Source of the DNA: a virus
IMG/VR virus record: IMGVR_UViG_3300006128_000018
Coordinates: 1-49,897 of that record
Strand: one strand, 5' to 3'
DNA length: 49,897 nucleotides
How positions within the stretch are numbered: the stretch's first letter is position 1; every line of letters starts with the position of its first letter. This document shows positions 37,745 to 45,453 of this stretch, piece after piece. The notes beneath the pieces were generated by a model. The model made no database searches. It saw only the letters and a list, made by a program, of their open reading frames with translations, and was not told where the DNA came from. Made by a program: the position numbers and the translations under genes.

Positions 37745-38384
37745 AGAAGACACTGACGCTGGGCGTTTCTATGTCCTACCAAATGGAAATAGAATGCCCA
37801 GCGTTACCAGTGTATTAGGCTGGCAAAAAAAAGATAGTCTAATAGAATGGCGTAAAAAGGTTGGTGAAGAAAAAGCTAATGAGATATCAACTAAAGCATC
37901 TAAACGTGGAACAAAACTTCATAATTTAATTGAAGATTATCTTAATAATAAAGAAATAGATTTTAAACAATTAGATATTGGAACTATAGATCTATTTAAA
38001 TCTATTAAAACGGTTTTAGATGAAATTGAAGAAATTTATGGAATCGAAACTCCTCTATTTTCAGAATATTTAGGCGTAGCTGGTACATGTGATTGCATAG
38101 CTAAATTTCGAAATAAACGATATATATTAGATTGGAAGACTTCAAATAGACCGAAAAAAGAAGAATGGATTGATAATTATTTTATGCAAACTGCATGCTA
38201 TGCAGTAATGTATGAAGAAATGACAGGTATTCCAATTTCTAATCTTGGAATATTAATAGCCGTAGATAATGATAGTTGTCAATTCTTTCAAAAGAAAAGA
38301 GATGAATGGATTGATAAAGCTATAAATATTATCAATAGTTATTACGATTATCACGGATTAAAAAGATATGGAAGATCAATCTGA
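37692..38384 (+). CDS. PD-(D/E)XK exonuclease-like protein
   Basis: 230 residues with a GTG start at 37,692. GRFYVLPNGNRMPSVTSVLGW needs an upstream start, so the overlap with phoH is real. SKRGTKLHNLIEDYL, then GTCDCIAKFRNKRYILDWKTSN (metal D and D-W-K near 130-150), and QTACYAVMYEE give the RecB/Cas4-like nuclease core. Similar exonucleases follow phoH in cyanophage-type relatives. It may process DNA ends during recombination or host DNA breakdown. Confidence 0.78.
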   Translation: MIQQQFVHYNKPLLSLNREDTDAGRFYVLPNGNRMPSVTSVLGWQKKDSLIEWRKKVGEEKANEISTKASKRGTKLHNLIEDYLNNKEIDFKQLDIGTIDLFKSIKTVLDEIEEIYGIETPLFSEYLGVAGTCDCIAKFRNKRYILDWKTSNRPKKEEWIDNYFMQTACYAVMYEEMTGIPISNLGILIAVDNDSCQFFQKKRDEWIDKAINIINSYYDYHGLKRYGRSI

Positions 38385-38553
38385 AAAATATATCAAAAAA
38401 TATCTGATAGCGTATATAAATCCTAATACCAAAGAAACTGAAATAATTAATTTGCATAGCACAACTTTAAGAGATGCTATGACTATATCTAGTTGTATGT
38501 TTGGTAAATTTGGACCAAAGCATCTTTTTTATAAAAAAGTTCAAATAGAATAA
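38368..38553 (+). CDS. Hypothetical protein, 61 aa
   Basis: Overlaps the exonuclease end by 17 bases. Basic with a beta-like LIAYINPNTKETEIINLHS. No family is recognised. It is followed by a strong ribosome site for the endolysin. Confidence 0.55.
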   Translation: MEDQSEKYIKKYLIAYINPNTKETEIINLHSTTLRDAMTISSCMFGKFGPKHLFYKKVQIE

Positions 38554-38564
38554 TAGGAGATATT

Positions 38565-39023
38565 ATGTCTAATTTTTTTACAGAAGTTATTATGAAGAGT
38601 CCACTATTACATACAACTAATAGAGTTAATGATCTTAATATGTTGGCTCCAACCTTTAGAACTAAGGTAGAAGCTTTATTGGCAGAATCTGAAAAAAATA
38701 ATATGCCTCTAATGGTTTTAGAAACTTTTAGAAGTCGCGAAAGACAATTGCAATTATATGAAGCAAAAGCCACAAAACTAAAAACCGTTGGTGTACATTT
38801 TTATGGTTTAGCTGCAGATATTGTCAAATGTGTCAATGGAGAACCTTCTTTCAAAGGAGATTTTTCTTTCCTTGGTAAATTAGCTAAGGAGCACGGGCTT
38901 ATATGGGGAGGTGACTGGGGTGAACCAGATAAACCACATTCATTTAGAGATATGGACCATGTTCAACTTATTTCTGTAGCCGATCAACATAAATTATTTG
39001 CAGGAACATGGTATCCTAGTTGA
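38565..39023 (+). CDS. M15-family peptidase endolysin (VanY/L-Ala-D-Glu type)
   Basis: 152 residues with AGGAGATATT before the ATG. The zinc site is VHFYGLAADI (H78, D85) and the last His is DMDHVQL (H132). FRSRERQLQLYEAKAT and GLIWGGDWGEPDKPHSFRD are the other typical blocks. It cleaves peptide cross-links or L-Ala-D-Glu in peptidoglycan. No signal sequence is seen, so a holin or other route would be needed; none is recognised nearby. The end overlaps a promoter. Confidence 0.9.
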   Translation: MSNFFTEVIMKSPLLHTTNRVNDLNMLAPTFRTKVEALLAESEKNNMPLMVLETFRSRERQLQLYEAKATKLKTVGVHFYGLAADIVKCVNGEPSFKGDFSFLGKLAKEHGLIWGGDWGEPDKPHSFRDMDHVQLISVADQHKLFAGTWYPS

Positions 39024-39047
39024 CATTAATTAAAGATATGATATAAT
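39020..39047 (+). promoter_or_regulatory. Sigma70-like promoter
   Basis: TTGACA (39,020-39,025), a 16-base spacer and TATAAT (39,042-39,047). Precedes the genes at 39,072 and 39,190. Confidence 0.7.
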
Positions 39048-39071
39048 ATGATTATACATGAGGAGCATAAA

Positions 39072-39242
39072 ATGAAACCAGAATTAGTTTTTGCCGATCG
39101 AAATGAAATGATTGAATTTTTATCATCTTGTCGGTATGATGATTATGTGACATATTTTGATCCAATTAGAGGATGGATTGTGAATCTCAATGAACGATAT
39201 GGAAGTAATGAACATTTTGTCGAAGATGGCCAAGGCATCTGA
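39072..39242 (+). CDS. Hypothetical protein, 56 aa
   Basis: ATG at 39,072 with AGGAGC upstream; an in-frame ATG at 39,048 would overlap the -10. Acidic and aromatic peptide (CRYDDYVTYFDPIRGWIVNL). No family is recognised. Its end overlaps the deaminase-like gene by 53 bases. Confidence 0.5.
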   Translation: MKPELVFADRNEMIEFLSSCRYDDYVTYFDPIRGWIVNLNERYGSNEHFVEDGQGI

Positions 39243-39597
39243 ACCTTTCGCGAAGGTCCGGCTGGCCGCCGGACTCGTATATAAAAATGATATCATTGCT
39301 ATTGGAACTAATAGAAATAAATCTCATCCTTTTCAAAAAAAATATGCCTCTAATTCAGAGGCTATATTTTTGCATGCAGAAACAGATGCCATCTATAATG
39401 CTATTAAAAAATATAATGTAGATGTACTTTCAAAGTCTACTATGTATGTATGCCGTATTAAGTGGAAAGATGAAAAAAAGAATCAACTTATATTTGGTCT
39501 AGCTAAACCATGTGTTGGTTGTCAAAGAGCTATTGCTACATTTAATATCAAGCATGTGTGTTATTCTTTGGATGAAGAAGGAATCGATTATCTATGA
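39190..39597 (+). CDS. Second cytidine/deoxycytidylate-deaminase-fold protein
   Basis: 135 residues. LHAETDAIYNAIKKY supplies the H-A-E zinc and proton-shuttle site, and LAKPCVGCQRAIATF supplies the P-C-x-x-C. The fold is clear but the family is distinct from the dCMP deaminase at 17,703. The first 25 residues resemble an N-terminal helix and strand. It could act on nucleotides, nucleosides or tRNA. Ends with an ATGA overlap. Confidence 0.8.
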   Translation: MNDMEVMNILSKMAKASEPFAKVRLAAGLVYKNDIIAIGTNRNKSHPFQKKYASNSEAIFLHAETDAIYNAIKKYNVDVLSKSTMYVCRIKWKDEKKNQLIFGLAKPCVGCQRAIATFNIKHVCYSLDEEGIDYL

Positions 39598-39878
39598 AAT
39601 TGAAAACTTCAAAATTTTCATCATATACTAAGCATGGTGCTAATTGGCATTGTAAATGGCTTAGAGATACATTTAAATGGAATATTATCGAGTATCCAGA
39701 ATACGATCAAAAAAAACAAAAGTGGTTTTATATTTTAGAATATAATGAAGATGATATGACTAATTCTTATGCAATAAGACAAGAAATAGAATTAGAAAAA
39801 GCTCATCAAAGAAAACTTGAAGTTAAACCTGAAATAGTGATTCCTAAAAAAGTAAAAAAGAATAAAAAATCTATTTGA
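39594..39878 (+). CDS. Hypothetical protein, 94 aa, charged
   Basis: Start overlaps the deaminase stop (ATGA). WHCKWLRDTFKWNIIEYPEYDQKKQKW and a basic C-terminus (KKVKKNKKS). No family is recognised. Confidence 0.55.
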   Translation: MKLKTSKFSSYTKHGANWHCKWLRDTFKWNIIEYPEYDQKKQKWFYILEYNEDDMTNSYAIRQEIELEKAHQRKLEVKPEIVIPKKVKKNKKSI

Positions 39879-39903
39879 CATTTTTTATAAAATGTAATAT
39901 TAT
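39875..39903 (+). promoter_or_regulatory. Sigma70-like promoter
   Basis: TTGACA (39,875-39,880), a 17-base spacer and TATTAT (39,898-39,903). Precedes the gene at 39,927. Confidence 0.55.
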
Positions 39904-39926
39904 TGATTATAATCAAAGGATATATT

Positions 39927-40361
39927 ATGACACAACCAACTAATAAAATTACTCAATTATTAGATAGTCCAGAATGGCAAGAATTGACTCGTTTACAAAT
40001 GGAATGGGAAGAAGAATATAATCGTGAGCAAGATGAAAAATGGAATGCTTTAGATTATGATACAAAGCTTTCAATGTTTTATTCTGTAGTTAAGCGAATT
40101 GTTAAAGGTGAGCTTAAAGATTGCGGTTCTTATCGCACAGTATTATATGATACTTTTGGTTTTGATAAAGATGCCTATGGTATTGGAATGCTGTGTGGAT
40201 ATATGGAATTGCATAATGCCATATACAATCAAGACGAATTTAAAGCACACGTTGAATATCTAATTAAAAAGAAAAATCAACATCCTGAAAATCTTATTTT
40301 TGATGAACGACCAGTAACTGAGTTTAGTGCTGGATTTGCTATGGAGAAAAAGAATGACTAA
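39927..40361 (+). CDS. Hypothetical protein, 144 aa, acidic helical
   Basis: ATG at 39,927 with AAAGGAT upstream. Mostly helical: EWQELTRLQMEWEEEYNREQDEKWN and YGIGMLCGYMELHNAIYNQDEF. No family is recognised. It overlaps the next gene by 8 bases. Confidence 0.55.
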   Translation: MTQPTNKITQLLDSPEWQELTRLQMEWEEEYNREQDEKWNALDYDTKLSMFYSVVKRIVKGELKDCGSYRTVLYDTFGFDKDAYGIGMLCGYMELHNAIYNQDEFKAHVEYLIKKKNQHPENLIFDERPVTEFSAGFAMEKKND

Positions 40362-40650
40362 ATATTTAGTTGAAACTATTGCTATTTTTCGTCATCGATA
40401 CGTTGTTGAATCACAAGAAGAATCTCATGCTTTAGATGAAGTTATCATGAATATTTCAGGAGATTATAATGATGGTTGGCGTGAATTTTCACAAAAGTTT
40501 ATTGATGAACACATTGTTTCATCGCGGCCATTGACAGAAAAAGAATATTATGATATTTTTGATAATGACAATGCGTATCTAAAATCTTTCTCAAAAGATC
40601 AAAAATTAGAATTTATTAATGTAATCAAATATGATTCAGAAAACACTTAA
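40354..40650 (+). CDS. Hypothetical protein, 98 aa
   Basis: ATG at 40,354 with GGAG upstream inside the preceding gene. Start MTKYLVETIAIFRHRYVVES resembles small phage proteins with a beta-strand plus acidic helix, followed by WREFSQKFIDEHIVSSRPLT. Function unknown. Confidence 0.55.
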   Translation: MTKYLVETIAIFRHRYVVESQEESHALDEVIMNISGDYNDGWREFSQKFIDEHIVSSRPLTEKEYYDIFDNDNAYLKSFSKDQKLEFINVIKYDSENT

Positions 40651-40765
40651 GAGAATTTGGTGCACAATATTTCACTACAATCATTATAAAACTGTTGCAT
40701 TATACAATAGATGTTTTAAAATGAAATGCACCAAATGTCAGTGTGAACATTTAATTGATGGATGA
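40631..40765 (+). CDS. Small Cys-rich basic peptide, 44 aa
   Basis: ATG inside the preceding gene. The C-terminus has CFKMKCTKCQCEH, a cluster of four Cys and one His that could bind zinc. The TGA overlaps the next ATG. Too short for a family assignment. Confidence 0.5.
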   Translation: MIQKTLKRIWCTIFHYNHYKTVALYNRCFKMKCTKCQCEHLIDG

Positions 40766-41313
40766 CCATGAATATCTTTTATGTTGATCAAGACCCAATT
40801 ATTGCGGCAAGAAATTTAGTTGACAAGCATGTGGTTAAAATGATTCTAGAAAGTGCTCAATTACTTTCTACAGCTCATCGTGTTATTGATGGTGCACCTA
40901 TTGAAGTAACAGTAAAACATCCAGATACTGGAAAGCTTCGTAAAAAGAAAGTTTGGGTGCTTGGTGATAGCCGTAATGATATCATCTATAGCGCAACACA
41001 TATTAATCACCCAAGTGCAATTTGGTGTCGTAAGTCTGTTGAAAATTATAATTGGCTAGTTGAGCATTTTTATGCTCTTATGGATGAATATACATATCGC
41101 TATGGTAAGATTCACAAGACATCTAAAATTGCTTATTATATTCAATCACCTCCATATAATTTACGAGAATGGGATATGACTAAGATGCCATGTGCAATGG
41201 CTGATGAATATATTATTTCTGATGACTCTATAACAAATTATCGTAACTATTACAAAACCGGTAAGCAACATCTACATGCATGGACTAAAAGAAATCCTCC
41301 TGATTGGATTTGA
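40762..41313 (+). CDS. Widely distributed phage protein of unknown function
   Basis: 183 residues; a second Met two codons on is equally plausible. MNIFYVDQDPIIAARNLVDKHVVKMILESAQLLSTAHR, NHPSAIWCRKSVENYNWLVEHFYALMDEYTYRYGKIHK and the PPDW end are recurring blocks in a protein found in many T4-like and other phages, including cyanophages. The conserved DKH-V-K-M, W-x-R and RYGK-x-H residues suggest catalysis or nucleotide or DNA binding. It is sometimes annotated as a DNA-glycosylase-like protein, but no catalytic centre is evident from sequence alone. A late box begins immediately after its stop. Confidence 0.7.
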   Translation: MTMNIFYVDQDPIIAARNLVDKHVVKMILESAQLLSTAHRVIDGAPIEVTVKHPDTGKLRKKKVWVLGDSRNDIIYSATHINHPSAIWCRKSVENYNWLVEHFYALMDEYTYRYGKIHKTSKIAYYIQSPPYNLREWDMTKMPCAMADEYIISDDSITNYRNYYKTGKQHLHAWTKRNPPDWI

Positions 41314-41321
41314 TATAAATA
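41314..41321 (+). promoter_or_regulatory. T4-type late promoter for the virion-type cluster
   Basis: TATAAATA immediately after the preceding stop and 34 bases before the ATG at 41,355. The genes from 41,355 to at least 49,072 follow without another visible promoter. Confidence 0.7.
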
Positions 41322-41354
41322 AATAGAAAATCTTCTATTATATCAAGGAATACT

Positions 41355-42503
41355 ATGCTTAAATTTATTTCATATATTGTTGAAGCTTCTGATGTTGGTG
41401 GTATTCAACATATTGAGCATCCATCAGATCGTACCTTTGATGGTTCAGATGCAGCTCATCATGCAATAAACACACTTAAGGGTGCAGCTGAAGGTTCTAC
41501 TCCAATTACTCGCAAGATTGATGATAAGATGTCTTATCAAACTATGCGTGATGAGAATGGTAAAGTTGGAGTAAAATATAAAGGTGCAGGTTCACACTAT
41601 AATTTTAGTCCAGAAGATATTGATAAACAACATGGCCATAAACCATATCTTGCTCATCCTCTAAAACTTCTTCTAGAGCATCTTCCAAAAATACTTCCTA
41701 AAAGAGAAGGTGAATGGCAAGGTGGATATATGAGTGATCCATCGACCAGAACAATTTCTGGAGGAAGAATAAGTCATACACCAAATACAATTGAATATTC
41801 TGTACCAACTGATACTGAAGAAGGTAAAAAGCTTCAAAGATCTAAAGTTAGTACAGTTATTCATTCAGAACTTACAGGTCCGAATCGGGAAGCACATCCG
41901 GTTACGGACCTTTCTGAATTTAGACAGCATCCTGATGTTCATCAGGTTAGTCATTTAGTATCTCATGATGAACAACATAGTATCGATCCAGTGATGAAAC
42001 GTCAAGCTATGACTCATTTGAATCAGGCACAAAAACTTTTACAAAATCATACGCATGATCATCATGCTGGTCATGAACAAACTCTACGTCAATATATAAA
42101 TTCTACAGTATCTTCTGGTGAAACTCCATCAACAGAAGGATATAAACAAAAATTAACAGAAATTCATAATAAAAAAATTGATGCAGTAAAAACAAAAAAA
42201 ACAAAAGATACTAAAACTGCTGAAAAAGATGCTACTTTAGCTCATGTAGATAAACACAAAAAGGTTTTTGATAAATCTTTTAAGATTCATGGCCATGTTC
42301 AAGAAGCTACCAATTTACTTTCTAGAGCTTTAGCCAAAACTGCCCATGGTGGATATGGTCATGCTATTAATGGAGAAGAAACGGGCCCAGAAGGATTTGT
42401 GGCGGGTGGTTTAAAGATTGTAGATCGCAAAGGATTTTCAGCGGCAAATAGGGCCCGATCAGCTGTGCTTAGAGCATCAAAAACATTAGGAGCTAAAGTC
42501 TAA
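41355..42503 (+). CDS. DNA-ligase/nucleotidyltransferase-fold-like protein (DUF6267-type)
   Basis: 382 residues. QHIEHPSDRTFDGSDAAHHAINTL leads to TRKIDDKMSYQT (52-63), equivalent to the nucleotide-binding K-x-D-G motif but with Asp in place of Gly, and VGVKYKG (71-77). A GRISHTPNTIEYSVPTD block follows near 147-163. This order matches large uncharacterised phage proteins that look like ATP-dependent ligase relatives. The C-terminal half is a Lys-rich helical, coiled-coil region (IDAVKTKKTKDTKTAEKDA). Lys54 would be the adenylated residue if active. It begins a late operon with a nuclease-nucleotidyltransferase fusion. Function uncertain. Confidence 0.6.
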   Translation: MLKFISYIVEASDVGGIQHIEHPSDRTFDGSDAAHHAINTLKGAAEGSTPITRKIDDKMSYQTMRDENGKVGVKYKGAGSHYNFSPEDIDKQHGHKPYLAHPLKLLLEHLPKILPKREGEWQGGYMSDPSTRTISGGRISHTPNTIEYSVPTDTEEGKKLQRSKVSTVIHSELTGPNREAHPVTDLSEFRQHPDVHQVSHLVSHDEQHSIDPVMKRQAMTHLNQAQKLLQNHTHDHHAGHEQTLRQYINSTVSSGETPSTEGYKQKLTEIHNKKIDAVKTKKTKDTKTAEKDATLAHVDKHKKVFDKSFKIHGHVQEATNLLSRALAKTAHGGYGHAINGEETGPEGFVAGGLKIVDRKGFSAANRARSAVLRASKTLGAKV

Positions 42504-44338
42504 TGGGAAATTTTCTTGATAAAATTATGAAACGCATTAATGTTGCTAAGGGTCAAAGTAACGTAATCGTGAATGGCAGGACAATGACCGGCGGCCGGCC
42601 AAATCAAGTTTTGATTAATCCTGATATTCAAATGAAAACTGAAAGCTTTACAAAATTTATATCACATATTCATGAAGAAAATGAAAAAGGCGAATATTCT
42701 AATCAGTTTATGAAATCAAGAGCTGGAACTGATGATGCTGAACGACATGTAAAAAATTATTTAAATCATACTGTCGATACAGTTATGATAGGTAAAAATC
42801 ATCAAGATATTCCTGAAAATACAGAAGTAGAACTTAAAGGCACTAAAATTATTGATGGCGTTCATCATGCTATTGTTGATCATAAAGGAAATACTCATAC
42901 TATTCCAATCAATAAATTAAGAAAACCTAAAAAGTCTAATAAAGGATTTGCATATGAAGCTAAAGTTTATAAAACTTTAGAAGATGATAATATGACACCG
43001 CAAGGTGCATCCGCCGCTGGATTTACCGGAGGTAATGATTTTGCGCTTGTCAATAAAAGAAAAAAAACAATACATGAAGGTGAAGCAGAACCAGATTTAT
43101 ATCAGGGTGAAGCTAAAAACAGTACTAAAGCTGCATTTGGACAACTTACGCTACACCATGATCCAGAAAAAGGTGGATGGCATATTCCTGATGAAGTTAG
43201 AAAGAAGCATCCAGAATTTGCTCAATCAATAGAAAATGGGCGCCATGAGAGTGGAAAATCTCTTTTAGATCATATCAATGAAACTGTTCCTCCTCCTATT
43301 AGAGGCACAAGATCGTTGAGCGGAGATAGAAATATTTATAGTCAAGAAACAGATTTATCTCCCATGCACGCCTATTTGAAAGATCATCATGTAGATATAC
43401 TTCATGTTGGAACACATGGAACATATAGAGCAGGATTATCCCAAGAAAAAGATAGAACAGGAACTAATCTTCCTCCTGCAACTGGAATGGGGCGTTTTCG
43501 TGTTAGAGGAAAACATTCATCTGGAAATTTGACTGTACAGTTTTCTCCAACACAATTAAATTCATCTAATGTCAACATTGAAAATCCAGAAAATAGAATG
43601 TCTATAAAAAAAGCCTTAGGACATAATATTGATCAAATAACTACTCCTCCTGCTACTGCTCCTACAAAATGGGCAGAATCTGTTGATCTGACAAATATAC
43701 ATAGAAGACATCATGTATTATTTTTTGGTCGAGTTAATCCTCCACATGCTGGACATGAAGCTGCGTATAATTTAGTCAAAAAGCTTGGTAAAAAATATAA
43801 TGGTACTTCAAGTATGATCTTATCTAGAACTCAAGATAATAAAAAGAATCCATTATCTCCAGAACAAAAAGAAGAACACGCTAAAAAAGCTTTTCCAGAT
43901 GTAGTTACACAAGTAGCAGATAAAGAACATCCGACTCTATTACATCAATTATCAAAGCTTCATGAAAATGGTGTTACCGATTTGCACATGGTTGCAGGAT
44001 CAGATCGTATTCCTGAATATCAAAAATTAATTAATAATTATAATGGACAAACTGGACCACATGGTTATTATAATTTTAAATCCATAAATCTTCATTCTGC
44101 CGGTGAAAGAGATCCAGATTCTGAAGGTGTAACAGGAGTATCAGCTTCAAGCCAAAGACTTCATGCACAAAATGGCAAATATGATAAATTTGCTTCTGGT
44201 GCACCAAGTACTATGAAACCAAATGATGTAAAAAAACTATATGATGATGTTCGTTCCGGATTAGCTCCGCCAAAACCATCTAGAGAAAAACCTTGCGATA
44301 AATGTGGTCGTGTTGGTTGTAAAGTACATAAGGATTAA
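42503..44338 (+). CDS. Fusion of PD-(D/E)XK-like nuclease, HIGH-type nucleotidyltransferase and zinc-binding tail
   Basis: 611 residues. Around 150-220, FAYEAKVYKTLEDD, TGGNDFAL and YQGEAKNSTKAAFGQL give a likely nuclease core (D179, E203, K205). Residues 403-560 form a cytidylyltransferase-like domain: VLFFGRVNPPHAGHEAAYNL with the HxGH site (415-418) and GVTGVSASSQR with the I-S-S-like end. The last 15 residues have CDKC-GRVGCKVH (C598, C601, C606, H609), a zinc-like knuckle. An SH3-like segment lies near 100-140. It is coupled to the ligase-like gene (TAATG). Similar proteins occur in T4-like marine phages. The joint reaction is unknown. Confidence 0.75.
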   Translation: MGNFLDKIMKRINVAKGQSNVIVNGRTMTGGRPNQVLINPDIQMKTESFTKFISHIHEENEKGEYSNQFMKSRAGTDDAERHVKNYLNHTVDTVMIGKNHQDIPENTEVELKGTKIIDGVHHAIVDHKGNTHTIPINKLRKPKKSNKGFAYEAKVYKTLEDDNMTPQGASAAGFTGGNDFALVNKRKKTIHEGEAEPDLYQGEAKNSTKAAFGQLTLHHDPEKGGWHIPDEVRKKHPEFAQSIENGRHESGKSLLDHINETVPPPIRGTRSLSGDRNIYSQETDLSPMHAYLKDHHVDILHVGTHGTYRAGLSQEKDRTGTNLPPATGMGRFRVRGKHSSGNLTVQFSPTQLNSSNVNIENPENRMSIKKALGHNIDQITTPPATAPTKWAESVDLTNIHRRHHVLFFGRVNPPHAGHEAAYNLVKKLGKKYNGTSSMILSRTQDNKKNPLSPEQKEEHAKKAFPDVVTQVADKEHPTLLHQLSKLHENGVTDLHMVAGSDRIPEYQKLINNYNGQTGPHGYYNFKSINLHSAGERDPDSEGVTGVSASSQRLHAQNGKYDKFASGAPSTMKPNDVKKLYDDVRSGLAPPKPSREKPCDKCGRVGCKVHKD

Positions 44339-44340
44339 TC

Positions 44341-45453
44341 ATGGAATCTTCAAGTCATCCATTATCTTCTAGAACTTCTACAGGCAGTACGAGTATTCCT
44401 AAATCTAATAAATCTATAAAAACCGGATTTAGAACAGGTAATTCTCCAGGATTTAAAAGTAAAAAAGAAGTTTCAAGTCCAGCTGTAGCTGTAGCTTATC
44501 AAAAAGCTTCAATTAAAAAAGCTTCAGATGCTGCTAAAAATAGTGCTAAGATTGTTAAATTAGCCGCTAAATCAGTTCAAAATTCAGCCAAAAAAGCTGC
44601 TGAAGCAGCAACTAAAAGAGCAGCACTTACAGCAGCACAAAATAAAAAAGAAATTCATTCTGGTGAATTACATACACAAAGTATGCAATACGCAAATTCT
44701 TCTAGAACTCGTCCTGCACAACCACACAATCCTCAAAACGCTGGATCAAAAAGCCAATTCGAAGAAGTTACACCAAAAAAATATAAAAAAGCACCAAATC
44801 TTAAGGATAAACAAATCATGGGAATGAATGCTACTTTTGGTAATACCAAAGGCTCCGGAGCTGGTGATACAACTCAAGTAACTTCTAATCCATATGAATC
44901 TACTCAATATAATATTCCTTTTGATAGAAAAGATTCAGAAGGTAAGCCTATTGGATATGATAAAACTGTAGATTCAAAAGATACCAAAAAACAGCTTAAT
45001 CGTCGTAAAGCTATGAAAATTGTTAAAGCTTATGTAAATGAAGAAGGTATTGGCGGAGAAGGAACTTCTGGAGGTTGGGGTGGTGCTGATTTAGTAGATG
45101 GTGGCCGACAAGACGGTGGAAAAAATTATACTCTAGCAAAAAATCCTGAATCTAAAAATTATAAATTAAAAAAGAAATTTAAACAAGTTAGAGAAAGTGG
45201 ATTTACTGAACCTACTGGTGCCGGTGATACTGGTGGTGGTGCTGGAGATGGATTTCCAGTAGATGACAAAATGGATAATCTAATAACAGTTCCAGAAAAA
45301 TTAAAGAAAAAGAAAAAAATTGAAGAATTTTCAGTACCCGAAGGCACTACCGGCAAAAGAAAAAAAGTATTCTCAGCAATGATTCCTATTCGTATGGCTG
45401 ATGGCACTATTAAAAAGTTGCCACCTGGTAAAAGTGGGAGTTCAGGGCACTAA
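44341..45453 (+). CDS. Low-complexity Ala/Lys/Gly-rich protein, possibly virion-associated
   Basis: 370 residues, almost entirely low complexity. Ala- and Lys-rich helical repeats (AAKNSAKIVKLAAKSVQNSAKK) fill about 55-105. Then come disordered Gly/Asp stretches (GGEGTSGGWGGADLVDGGRQDGG, GAGDTGGGAGDG). The C-terminal IPIRMADGTIKKLPPGKSG is a recurring tail in phage proteins of this kind. It shares a late operon with structural-type genes. I infer a virion or internal protein with DNA-binding capacity. No domain is recognised. Confidence 0.5.
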   Translation: MESSSHPLSSRTSTGSTSIPKSNKSIKTGFRTGNSPGFKSKKEVSSPAVAVAYQKASIKKASDAAKNSAKIVKLAAKSVQNSAKKAAEAATKRAALTAAQNKKEIHSGELHTQSMQYANSSRTRPAQPHNPQNAGSKSQFEEVTPKKYKKAPNLKDKQIMGMNATFGNTKGSGAGDTTQVTSNPYESTQYNIPFDRKDSEGKPIGYDKTVDSKDTKKQLNRRKAMKIVKAYVNEEGIGGEGTSGGWGGADLVDGGRQDGGKNYTLAKNPESKNYKLKKKFKQVRESGFTEPTGAGDTGGGAGDGFPVDDKMDNLITVPEKLKKKKKIEEFSVPEGTTGKRKKVFSAMIPIRMADGTIKKLPPGKSGSSGH

